A stretch of 64,000 nt of DNA, from NCBI RefSeq assembly GCF_009928485.1, contig NZ_JAABNP010000003.1, forward strand, positions 124,001-188,000. The letters run 5' to 3'. Under the pieces are notes generated by a model that was not told the DNA's origin, did no database searches, and worked only from the letters and a program-made list of their open reading frames with translations. Positions 1 to 7,579 of this stretch are shown here, one piece after another (the stretch's first letter is position 1; every line of letters starts with the position of its first letter). Made by a program: the position numbers and the translations under genes. Source of the DNA: Clostridium sp. C2-6-12 (GTDB lineage Bacteria > Bacillota > Clostridia > Clostridiales > Clostridiaceae).

Positions 1-809
1 TCAAGACCTCCTGATAAAAATGTGCATAGTGGTACATCTCCTACTAACTGTCTGTTTATGGCATCTATTAGCAGTTCTCTTGTATGAACTATTGCTTCTT
101 TTGCTGTATCCTTAAATTCTGTTGCCTTTACTGTCCAATATTCCCATTTCTTTATTGTATTATCTCTAGAAATTAAAAGACAATTTCCTGGTGCAATTTC
201 TTTTATATCTTTAAAAATTGCACTTCCTGGGGATACAGCTGGTCCAAGACCAAATAATTCTGTTAATCCTTCTCTATTAACTTCTCTTTTAATTTTAGGG
301 TTAGCAAAAATAGTTTTTATTTCAGAGCCAAAAACAAGAGTATCATTCATTATAGTATAAAATAAAGGTTTAACGCCCATTTGATCTCTAACCAAAAATA
401 CTTCCTTTTCATGTTCATCATATACTGCAAATGCAAAAATTCCTATTAATTTATTAACACATTCTTTTCCCCAGCAAATATATGCTGTAAGTAGTACTTC
501 TGTATCTGAATAGGATTCAAAAGTAAATCCTTCTTTTATTAATTCTTTTCTTAAATCTTCTGTATTATAAAGTTCTCCATTATAAACCAAAGTGTATTTT
601 TTTCCTTCGATTATTTTAGTCATTGGTTGTATTCCACCTTTAGGATCAACAACAATAAGTCTTCTATGACCTAATAAAACGTTAGGTGAAATATAACACC
701 CTTTAGCATCTGGACCTCTTCTCTCCAAAGTCTTAATCATTTTTTCCAATATATCTTTTTCTTTTACTATATTTTCTTTAAAATTCACCAAACCTGCAAT
801 ACCACACAT
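1..809 (-). CDS. asnB: asparagine synthase (glutamine-hydrolysing), N-terminal part
   Basis: The frame begins ATG-TGT-GGT (MCGIAG), so Cys2 is the N-terminal nucleophile of a class II glutamine amidotransferase. RRGPD, an SDTEVLL stretch and a VRDQMGVKPLFY stretch follow, all typical of asparagine synthase B glutaminase domains. The window edge cuts the gene just as the synthetase P-loop begins (TFLSGGLD), so the ATP-pyrophosphatase half lies outside. The enzyme makes asparagine from aspartate, ATP and glutamine in the cytoplasm. A purine-rich ribosome binding site (AGAAGGTGG) precedes the start. The window also holds the ammonia-dependent enzyme AsnA at 24.1-25.1 kb, so this genome has both routes. 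Family assignment is firm; the exact paralogue is not resolved. Confidence 0.93.
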   Translation of the reverse strand, partial: MCGIAGLVNFKENIVKEKDILEKMIKTLERRGPDAKGCYISPNVLLGHRRLIVVDPKGGIQPMTKIIEGKKYTLVYNGELYNTEDLRKELIKEGFTFESYSDTEVLLTAYICWGKECVNKLIGIFAFAVYDEHEKEVFLVRDQMGVKPLFYTIMNDTLVFGSEIKTIFANPKIKREVNREGLTELFGLGPAVSPGSAIFKDIKEIAPGNCLLISRDNTIKKWEYWTVKATEFKDTAKEAIVHTRELLIDAINRQLVGDVPLCTFLSGGL

Positions 810-900
810 TTTTCCACCTTCTTATAGTATTTAAGCATATAAAAAACATAAATTCATTATAACTTTCATCTTTCTAATATGCCTTTAATATTAAAATATG

Positions 901-1110
901 CACATAAAAAAAAAGTGCGACAGCACAATCAAGATCTTTTCACATAAAAAAAGTGCGACAGAACAATTAAGATCTATTTCACATAAAAAAAGTGCGATAA
1001 TACAATCAAGATCTTGTCACTTTTTAAAAACTGCCATAGTGCAACTAAAATCTTTTCACCTCTAGGAAAAGTGAGACATAACAACCAATATCTTTTTCAT
1101 CTATAAAAAA
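901..1110. repeat. degenerate 38-41 bp tandem repeat array, about 5-6 copies
   Basis: Units start near 901, 941, 980, 1018, 1057 and 1098. The first three share CACATAAAAAAAGTGCGACA followed by CAATCAAGATCT; later copies decay (CACCTCTAGGAAAAGTGAGA, then CATCTATAAAAAATACGCAC). Units are directly abutting, so this is not a CRISPR. The first three copies carry the 6-bp palindrome AGATCT. The array lies between the divergent asnB and the gerA-like gene. Confidence 0.85.
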
Positions 1111-1125
1111 TACGCACCTAAAAAA

Positions 1126-1185
1126 TGAGCAGCTATGCACTTCTGAAGAGCGTAGCTATGCCACAATTCGGAACTTCTCTGCAAT
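1126..1185. repeat. copy of a dispersed intergenic sequence
   Basis: GAGCAGCTATGC at 1126-1137 is repeated in altered form at 1149-1161. The stretch 1163-1185 (ACAATTCGGAACTT then CTCTGCAAT) matches 59102-59124 in reverse complement at about 19 of 23 positions, and 59126-59137 is an exact reverse-complement copy of the 12-mer. A 94-codon open frame crosses this stretch but looks accidental. Confidence 0.6.
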
Positions 1186-1426
1186 ACGAAACTTATTATG
1201 CACAGTTAATATCTTTACGCCAGCAAAATGTAAAACTATTATTTTTTATTCACCTTCATACTAATGGTTTAACTCATGAATTTCTATTCAATTTAATTTT
1301 AAAAGTATTTAAAGTCAACCTAAATACATATATAGGCATAATATTAATATTAAAAATGAATACATTATTAATATCTATCACATACTACTCATATGATATT
1401 AAACTATAGAAAGAAGGTTGCATAAT

Positions 1427-2842
1427 TTGGATGTCACAACTAATATTCAAGAAAATATAAATTTGATTCACTCACATTTAGCTATAGATAAAAGTTATGA
1501 TATTGTAGAAAGAAAAATAGTAGTCGCTAATCGCAATGCAGTCATATACTTTTTAAACGGATTTATTAAAGATGCTATTATGGAGGATATAATAAACACT
1601 TGTTTTCATATAGATGTAGTAACCATGAATTCATATGCTACAGCAGAAGACTTTGCTAACCATAAAATTCACCATGTATCTGTAGAAACACAGAAGGACT
1701 TAGATAAAATTATTTCAGGTTTGCTAAAAGGTCAAACCATAATGTATGTTGATGGTTATGATTCTTTTATAATTTTAGATTTACGTACCTACCCTGGCTC
1801 AGATTCTTCAAAGCCTGAAAAGGAAAAGACACTAAGAGGTGGAAGAGATGGCTTTATAGAAAAATTAGTATTTAATTCTGCTTTTATTAGACGAAGAATA
1901 AGAGATCCTAGACTTGTCTTTGAAATTCATCCTGTTGGTGATGTTTCAAAGACAGATGTCTGTCTAGCATATTTAGATGGAGTTGCTGATAGTAAAGTAC
2001 ATGATTTAATAGTTGATAGTTTATCAAAATTAGATATAAAAGCATTAACACTTGGAGATCAAAGTTTAATCGATATTATGTGCAAAAAAAATTGGCTCAA
2101 CCCGTTTCCAAAGGTGAGATATACTGAAAGACCTGACGTAGCAGCTGCTCATATAGTTGAAGGAAAAATAATAGTAATTGTTGACAATTCTCCAAATGTC
2201 ATGATCCTTCCAACTGGTATCTTTGACTTTTCTCAAGATGTAAATGATTATTACTTCCCTCTATTTACAGGTAATTATTTAAGAATTATTAGGAATTTAG
2301 TAATGCTTGCAACTATACTAATAACTCCACTTTACTTACTTTTTATTAATGGCAACATATTTCTTCCACCTTTTTTTGATTTTTTAAAACCCAAAGAGTA
2401 TTTTGCTATTCCTATGTTGTTTCAATTTATCCTCTTAGAATTTGCTGTGGATGTATTAAAACTCGCTGGTTTAAATACGCCAAGTCCACTTGGAAGCGCA
2501 ATGTCTTTGATCGGAGGTTTAATTCTTGGTGAATATGCTATAAAAACCGGATGGTTTACTCCTCAAGCTATATTATATATGTCAATAGTAACAATAGGTG
2601 ATTTTACACAGCCGAGTATAGAAATGAACTTTGCTTTAAAATTTGTAAGAATGACTTTACTGATACTTTGTGGAATTTTTGGATTTTGGGGCTTTGTTGG
2701 AGGAATTATATTTACACTTATAGTCATGGGCTCAACAAAAACAATTGCAGGAGATAAATACTTCTATCCATTAATCCCATTCAATTGGAAAGCCCTTAAA
2801 AACTTATTATTTAGAACAAGAATATCAAATGATGTCCAATAA
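1427..2842 (+). CDS. spore germination protein, GerA/SpoVAF family
   Basis: This is the A-type subunit family of spore germinant receptors, found in the spore inner membrane. The N-terminal soluble domain (about 280 residues) carries the family signature TLRGGRDGF ... FIRRRIRDPRL. About five hydrophobic segments follow between residues 285 and 450, including the LNTPSPLGSAMSLIGGLILG region typical of GerA proteins. The longest frame starts with TTG at 1418, directly against the ribosome binding site AAGAAGG. TTG at 1427 has proper spacing of about 9 nt and is preferred, giving 471 residues. No gerB or gerC partner lies beside it, so it is an orphan or SpoVAF-like subunit. The neighbouring genes do not reveal the germinant. 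Confidence 0.88.
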   Translation: MDVTTNIQENINLIHSHLAIDKSYDIVERKIVVANRNAVIYFLNGFIKDAIMEDIINTCFHIDVVTMNSYATAEDFANHKIHHVSVETQKDLDKIISGLLKGQTIMYVDGYDSFIILDLRTYPGSDSSKPEKEKTLRGGRDGFIEKLVFNSAFIRRRIRDPRLVFEIHPVGDVSKTDVCLAYLDGVADSKVHDLIVDSLSKLDIKALTLGDQSLIDIMCKKNWLNPFPKVRYTERPDVAAAHIVEGKIIVIVDNSPNVMILPTGIFDFSQDVNDYYFPLFTGNYLRIIRNLVMLATILITPLYLLFINGNIFLPPFFDFLKPKEYFAIPMLFQFILLEFAVDVLKLAGLNTPSPLGSAMSLIGGLILGEYAIKTGWFTPQAILYMSIVTIGDFTQPSIEMNFALKFVRMTLLILCGIFGFWGFVGGIIFTLIVMGSTKTIAGDKYFYPLIPFNWKALKNLLFRTRISNDVQ

Positions 2843-2895
2843 TCCTTTTGCTGTTCTAATAAACGCCTTTAAATAAATTAATAACTGACTTAATA

Positions 2896-2945
2896 AAAAC
2901 CATGCATATAAGAGAATCCCTATCTCTATTTATGCATGGTTTTTT
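2896..2945. terminator. bidirectional terminator
   Basis: The inverted repeat AAACCATGCATA / TATGCATGGTTT has T-runs on both sides. It lies between the convergent gerA-like and cvfB-like genes. Confidence 0.85.
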
Positions 2946-3020
2946 AATTAACATATTACTGTACTTCCTTTTTGAAGAACCTCTATTTATTTCAAGCTAC
3001 AAATTATAAAAGAAATATTT

Positions 3021-3857
3021 TTATAAAAGTCTTGTTCCCTCTTTATCTTGTGTAATTAATTTTTCTTTCATTAATCCTCCAAGAGTCATCTTAAAGTAAT
3101 TTTTGCTTGTATTAAATTCTCTCTTGATATCTTCTGGTGAAGACTTATCATTAAATGGCATAAAACCACCATTTTCTTTTAAATATTTTAGTATTTTTTC
3201 TGCTAATACTTCTCTTTCATCTAATCTTTTCTTTCTTGTTGATACTCCAATTGTACCATCTTCGTAAACTATTTTAACTCTTGCCTTTATTTCTTCACCT
3301 GGGTGGATATACTCAAAATGTTCATTAGCTAATATTAAGCCTCTATATTTTCCATCTATCATCACATTTAAAGTACCATTTTCACAGGTATCATAAACTA
3401 TTGCATTAACTTCGTCAGAAGTTTTATAAACTCCTTCTTCTGCAACATCAATATATGAATCTATTCTTGTTGTTCCAGCTAATCTATCAGTTTTATCTAC
3501 ATACATGTAAAACAAATATTTTTTTCCATCTTTAAGCTTAAATCTTTGTTCTTTTAATGGAATGAATAAATCTCTTTCAAGTCCAATATTTACAAAAGCA
3601 CCAATTTTATTTTGGCTTACAACTTCCAGGTATGCTATTTGTCCTACTGTTATAAGAGGCTTCTTTAAAGTTGAAATCAATCTATCCTTAGAATCTCTGT
3701 AAATAAATACTTCAAGTATATCCCCTTCCTTTATTTCATGACCTTTTGCAGCACTATTTGGTAATAAGACTTCATCTCCAAAATTATCTTCTAAATAATA
3801 TCCGAACTCTACCTTTTTACTTACTTTTAATTTATTATATTCACCTATTAACATCAT
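3021..3857 (-). CDS. cvfB: CvfB-like S1 RNA-binding protein
   Basis: At 278 residues it has the size and layout of the CvfB/YitL family: S1-type beta-barrels in the first two thirds (for example VGQIAYLEVVSQNKIGAFVN near residue 70, and the region around residues 145-205 ending DGTIGVSTRKKR) and a C-terminal winged-helix domain (ILKYLKENGGFMPF ... NYFKMTLGGLMKEKLI). In other Firmicutes the family binds RNA and influences virulence or stress gene expression; here the role is inferred. GGAGGAATAAAAATT precedes ATG 3857 with about 9 nt spacing, which favours the first of two adjacent ATGs. It starts 20 bp after the gamma-carbonic-anhydrase-like gene, so the two are probably one transcript. Confidence 0.85.
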   Translation of the reverse strand: MMLIGEYNKLKVSKKVEFGYYLEDNFGDEVLLPNSAAKGHEIKEGDILEVFIYRDSKDRLISTLKKPLITVGQIAYLEVVSQNKIGAFVNIGLERDLFIPLKEQRFKLKDGKKYLFYMYVDKTDRLAGTTRIDSYIDVAEEGVYKTSDEVNAIVYDTCENGTLNVMIDGKYRGLILANEHFEYIHPGEEIKARVKIVYEDGTIGVSTRKKRLDEREVLAEKILKYLKENGGFMPFNDKSSPEDIKREFNTSKNYFKMTLGGLMKEKLITQDKEGTRLL

Positions 3858-3877
3858 AATTTTTATTCCTCCATTAA

Positions 3878-4402
3878 CTACTTAATATCAAGTAATTTGC
3901 TACGCTTTATTTCTTTGCTTAGTTTTATATATTCTAAGCTAGATCTTTTATTATTTTCAATTTCTTCCTCTGTTAAATTCCTCACTACTTTTGCAGGATT
4001 TCCGATGATCAAAACTCCATCTTCAAATTTTTTATTTTGAGTTACTAAACTTCCTGCGCCCACAATAGAATTATTACCTATTTCTACTCCATTTAGTATT
4101 ATTGCGCCCATTCCTATTAATGTATTATTCCCAATTTTGCAACCATGAATTATAGCTCCGTGTCCAATTGTACATCCATTCCCAACTTTCACACATTTAT
4201 TTTCGTCTACATGTACAACTGTATTTTCTTGAATATTTGTATTCTCACCTATGACTATACTGTCTGCATCACCTCTCAGAACAGCACCAAACCATATATT
4301 TGCGTTCTTTTTCAATGTAACCTCTCCAATAATTACGGAAGTTTCCGAAATATATATATCTTCTTCAAAAACAGGCTTCTTATTCATAAAACTCATTATC
4401 AT
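3878..4402 (-). CDS. gamma-carbonic-anhydrase-like left-handed beta-helix protein (YrdA/PaaY family)
   Basis: The protein has 174 residues made largely of hexapeptide repeats (VVHVDE, IGHGAIIHGC, IGNNTLIGMGAIIL, IGNNSIVGAGSLV), which fold as a left-handed parallel beta-helix, with a C-terminal helix. His residues in VVHVDE and in GHGAIIHG match the three zinc-binding histidines of gamma carbonic anhydrases. Many YrdA-type proteins have no demonstrated activity, so carbonic anhydrase function is only possible. GAGGT lies 8 nt before ATG 4402. It leads the short operon with the cvfB-like gene. Confidence 0.85.
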   Translation of the reverse strand: MIMSFMNKKPVFEEDIYISETSVIIGEVTLKKNANIWFGAVLRGDADSIVIGENTNIQENTVVHVDENKCVKVGNGCTIGHGAIIHGCKIGNNTLIGMGAIILNGVEIGNNSIVGAGSLVTQNKKFEDGVLIIGNPAKVVRNLTEEEIENNKRSSLEYIKLSKEIKRSKLLDIK

Positions 4403-4517
4403 ATTTTATCACCTCGTTGAATACTAAGGTTATTTTAACATTACATTGAGTTATTGTCATTATTTTACCCATCTTAATAATAATATATATTATAAATAAT
4501 TTTTAAGAGGTCTAATT

Positions 4518-5531
4518 TTGGGTAAAAAGAAATCTATGAAGCCTGACTTTAATATAGATAATTTAAATTTTTATTATGGTATTCCTCATTCTCATTGTAA
4601 CTTCTCAACAGGCTCTGGATCTCCTATTGAAGCTTTTGATTATGCAAGACATTCAGGACTTGATTTCTTAATTCTAACAGATCATAATAATTACCTTATG
4701 AAAAATATTCAAATAAAGGGAAATGAAATAAGCAGGTGGGATGCATCTCAGCATTTAGCTTTACGCTATAACAAAAAACATGAAAACTTTTTAGCTGTAA
4801 TAGGTTTTGAAAGCAAGACTGAACCTTTTGGTGATATTAATATAATAAATCCAAATAGGTTTTTCACTGGAACAGTAAATAATTTTCAGCTATTAATACT
4901 TTGGATGCTTAACAATCCAAATGCTTTCATTTCAATAAATCATCCACATAATATCATAAAACAATTAGAATATAATCCTTTATTAAACAAATTAATAACT
5001 TCAATAGAAGTTGGTAATGGATCTTATCCTAATAAATATACAAGATATGAAAAATATTATTATTACTTATTAGACTTAGGCTGGAAATTAGGAGCTATAA
5101 ACGGACAAGACAATCATAGAATGAACTTTGGCGACACTGAAAATTTAACTTGTATGATTGCTTCAGAACTTAACACTCTAACTCTTGTTGAAGCATTTAG
5201 AAAGCGTCATACTTATTCAACAGAATCCCGATCACTAATTATGTACTTCACAATAAATGATAATTTCATGGGTGATATAATCCCTCTAAATAATAACAGA
5301 CTACAATTTTCAATCTTTGCTCACGATCCACTCAATAAAATAATAGAAATTGATATTATTTCTGCTTCTGGAACCATAATAAAAAAAATATCTGATCTTA
5401 ATCTCCATAAAATCAAATATTTGTATAATCATGAACCTCTTCATAATGAACTTTGGTATATAATTAAAGTTACTTTAGAAAATAATAAAATTGCTATAAG
5501 TTCTCCAATATTTAGATCAATTAATATATAA
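4518..5531 (+). CDS. PHP-domain metal-dependent phosphoesterase
   Basis: It starts with TTG after AAGAGGT. HSHCNFSTG (His24, His26) and LTDHNNY near residue 55 are the first two metal-binding motifs of the PHP superfamily (polymerase and histidinol phosphatase). Further His/Asp candidates lie in SINHPH near residue 140 and NGQDNHR near residue 195. The last 90 residues look like a beta-rich domain (DNFMGDIIPL onward). PHP proteins of this kind hydrolyse phosphoesters, but substrates vary widely and none can be read here. It is transcribed alone, diverging from the carbonic-anhydrase-like gene, and ends in a hairpin. Confidence 0.8.
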   Translation: MGKKKSMKPDFNIDNLNFYYGIPHSHCNFSTGSGSPIEAFDYARHSGLDFLILTDHNNYLMKNIQIKGNEISRWDASQHLALRYNKKHENFLAVIGFESKTEPFGDINIINPNRFFTGTVNNFQLLILWMLNNPNAFISINHPHNIIKQLEYNPLLNKLITSIEVGNGSYPNKYTRYEKYYYYLLDLGWKLGAINGQDNHRMNFGDTENLTCMIASELNTLTLVEAFRKRHTYSTESRSLIMYFTINDNFMGDIIPLNNNRLQFSIFAHDPLNKIIEIDIISASGTIIKKISDLNLHKIKYLYNHEPLHNELWYIIKVTLENNKIAISSPIFRSINI

Positions 5532-5537
5532 AAGAAG

Positions 5538-5583
5538 TAGAATGTATAATTGCACATTCTTAAAACATAAATTATACATTCCA
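5538..5583. terminator. terminator hairpin between convergent genes
   Basis: GAATGTATAATT pairs with AATTATACATTC around a loop of about 18 nt. It serves the PHP gene and probably the small membrane protein gene on the other strand. Confidence 0.65.
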
Positions 5584-5607
5584 TTTCTATTATATTCTTG
5601 CTGTTGA

Positions 5608-5946
5608 TTAATCTTTTTTCTTTACTCTGTTTGGCTTAGCCTTTGATTTAATTACTATTTGCTTTTCTTTCTTCTTTGGCCCTCCAGTTTGCATAATATC
5701 CATAAACCATAAGAAAAAAATAACTGCAAATATTGATATTACTATAGTGGCATACTTATTTATTGATTGTAGAGCTTCTATAGATCCTAAAAATATTTGA
5801 ATTACAAATAATACTATTGCTATTGCTAATGGAATCCATTTATTTATACGCACTCTACTAAATACATATTTTTTGCATAATACATATACTACCATTATAA
5901 CAGCAAACATTAATACAAATGAAAGAATTGTCATAAAAAAACCCAT
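5608..5946 (-). CDS. small membrane protein of unknown function
   Basis: The 112 residues hold three predicted membrane segments (about residues 5-24, 37-54 and 64-82), then a short lysine-rich, cytoplasm-type tail (GGPKKKEKQIVIKSKAKPNR...). No catalytic motif is visible and I do not recognise the family. An AGGAGGA ribosome binding site lies about 10 nt before ATG 5946. A nearer ATG at 5953 is in another frame. The gene stands alone. Confidence 0.7.
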   Translation of the reverse strand: MGFFMTILSFVLMFAVIMVVYVLCKKYVFSRVRINKWIPLAIAIVLFVIQIFLGSIEALQSINKYATIVISIFAVIFFLWFMDIMQTGGPKKKEKQIVIKSKAKPNRVKKKD

Positions 5947-6198
5947 TGGTCATGTATCCTCCTAAAAAAGTCTATATCTACATTTAATAATAGTTTATCT
6001 TGACATTATTATCAAGGTTTACTGTAAATTTAATTTAATATATCTATTATTCATTTTTAACATTATAGAGTCATATTATTATTAAAATATCAATATTCTA
6101 AAATTTATTTTTACAATCTTGTAGTTTTCTCTTTAATTTCACCTATTTATTTGATAAAATAAAAAAAGTATATTAGATGAATAATATGAGGTGAGATT

Positions 6199-6666
6199 AT
6201 GAATTTAAACGCAAATAATAATTTAGATGAATTAGATTTACAAATACTTGACTTACTTATAAAAGATTGCAGAACTCCTTATTTGGAAATTGCAAGAATA
6301 TGCCATGTAAGTGGTGGTACTATCCATGTAAGAATGAAAAAAATGGAGGACATGGGTATAATAAAAGGTTCTAGAATAATATTAAATTTACCTAAATTAG
6401 GTTATGATGTATGTTGTTTTGTTGGAATATACGTTGATAAAACATCTTCCTTCAGCTCTGTATTTGAACAAATGTCAACAATAAAAGAAGTTACAGAGTT
6501 ACATTTAACTACTGGTAACTACTCTATGTTTGCTAAAATAGTGTGTACAAACATCTTAGATTTACAAGATGTATTACTTAATAAAATAAATAATATTGCT
6601 GGTATTCAAAGAACAGATACTTTTGTATCCTTATCTCAACCTATAGATAGAAATATATCTTTATAA
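6199..6666 (+). CDS. Lrp/AsnC family transcriptional regulator
   Basis: It has the classic layout: an N-terminal helix-turn-helix (LDLQILDLLIKDCRTPYLEI ... residues 12-65, with MEDMGIIKGSRI closing the wing) and a C-terminal ligand-binding RAM domain of about 80 residues ending VSLSQPIDRN. Length is 155 residues. GAGGTGAG precedes ATG 6199. Such proteins usually sense amino acids and form octamers. No target can be read locally; the gene is monocistronic and the next gene is a membrane protein with its own ribosome binding site. Confidence 0.9.
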   Translation: MNLNANNNLDELDLQILDLLIKDCRTPYLEIARICHVSGGTIHVRMKKMEDMGIIKGSRIILNLPKLGYDVCCFVGIYVDKTSSFSSVFEQMSTIKEVTELHLTTGNYSMFAKIVCTNILDLQDVLLNKINNIAGIQRTDTFVSLSQPIDRNISL

Positions 6667-6788
6667 ATTCTTTCTAAAATAATAAGAAAATTTTAATGTT
6701 AAATTAATGTTATTTGACAGTTTGTTGGTATATAATATAATAAAAATTATGAACAATAGAATAGTTTAGCTGGGGGGGAATTATATAT

Positions 6789-7541
6789 TTGCGTGCAATA
6801 TTAAATTTTAATTATTATAATTTAATATATTTCTTTGCAATTTATTCTTTTGCTGGTTGGTGCGTTGAAGTTTTATATTATTTCAAAAATCAACGCAGAT
6901 TTGTCAACAGAGGATTTTTATTTGGTCCATTTTGCCCAATATATGGTTTTGGAGCTGTTTCTCTTGTAGTTTTTCTAGACAGCTATAAAAATAATATATT
7001 TATACTATTTTTCTTAGCAGTTATTTTGACTTCTGTCTTAGAATATATTACAGGATATGTATTAGAAAAAACATTTAAAACTAAATGGTGGGATTATACT
7101 GAAGATCCATTTAACATTCACGGAAGAGTTTGTTTACTATATTCTTTAATGTGGGGCGTTGGTGAAGTAGTTATAATCAGAATAATTCATCCTATTCTTA
7201 ATGATTTAGTTATGAGTATTCCTGGAACTTTAGGAGATATAATTTTATCGGTAATCATAGTTTATTTTATTGCTGATTTCTGCTTCACGTTAATTTCATT
7301 AATGCAATTCGATAAATTATCTTATTCTCTTCAATTTGTACCAGTTAATTTCTTACTTGAAAAGCCTAGTAATTTATTAACTTTTACAAGAGGGAAAACT
7401 ATAGATAAGTTAAGAACTTTTGAAACCATCTTTGGTAAGTTTAAATTAAATTTAAACATTAAAAATTCAAAACATTATTTTTCATATAACCAATTAAACC
7501 ATATATTTAAATCTTTGAAAGATAAGTTAAAAAAGGATTAA
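6789..7541 (+). CDS. polytopic membrane protein, putative ABC-transporter type IV (CmpB-like) family
   Basis: It starts with TTG after a GGGGGG run. The N-terminal pattern (FFAIYSFAGWCVEVLYYF, then FVNRGFLFGPFCPIYGFGAV) and the later TKWWDYTEDPFNIHGRVCLLYSLMWG are hallmarks of the Firmicute family filed as putative ABC-transporter type IV (PF06541). About five membrane helices cover residues 1-190, with a charged C-terminal tail. No ATP-binding subunit lies beside it and the real function of the family is unclear. It ends inside a strong terminator. Confidence 0.75.
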   Translation: MRAILNFNYYNLIYFFAIYSFAGWCVEVLYYFKNQRRFVNRGFLFGPFCPIYGFGAVSLVVFLDSYKNNIFILFFLAVILTSVLEYITGYVLEKTFKTKWWDYTEDPFNIHGRVCLLYSLMWGVGEVVIIRIIHPILNDLVMSIPGTLGDIILSVIIVYFIADFCFTLISLMQFDKLSYSLQFVPVNFLLEKPSNLLTFTRGKTIDKLRTFETIFGKFKLNLNIKNSKHYFSYNQLNHIFKSLKDKLKKD

Positions 7542-7572
7542 GGTAATTTACTAATTTACCTTAATCCTTTTT
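7530..7572. terminator. bidirectional terminator overlapping a stop codon
   Basis: AAAAAGGATTAAGGTAA / TTACCTTAATCCTTTTT is a perfect 17-bp stem with a 9-nt loop. The left arm includes the stop of the preceding gene. It also ends the convergent gene at 7580. Confidence 0.9.
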
Positions 7573-7579
7573 AGTTTAT

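Noticed and set aside
901-1110. Possible CRISPR array
   Set aside because: Units are contiguous and differ along their whole length; there are no unique spacers and no cas genes.
1125-1409. 94-codon open frame on the plus strand
   Set aside because: It has no ribosome binding site, its first third is the dispersed repeat, and the rest is low-complexity AT-rich sequence with no family resemblance.
4145-4420. 91-codon frame opposite the carbonic-anhydrase-like gene
   Set aside because: It lies fully over a recognised hexapeptide-repeat gene and has no ribosome binding site.
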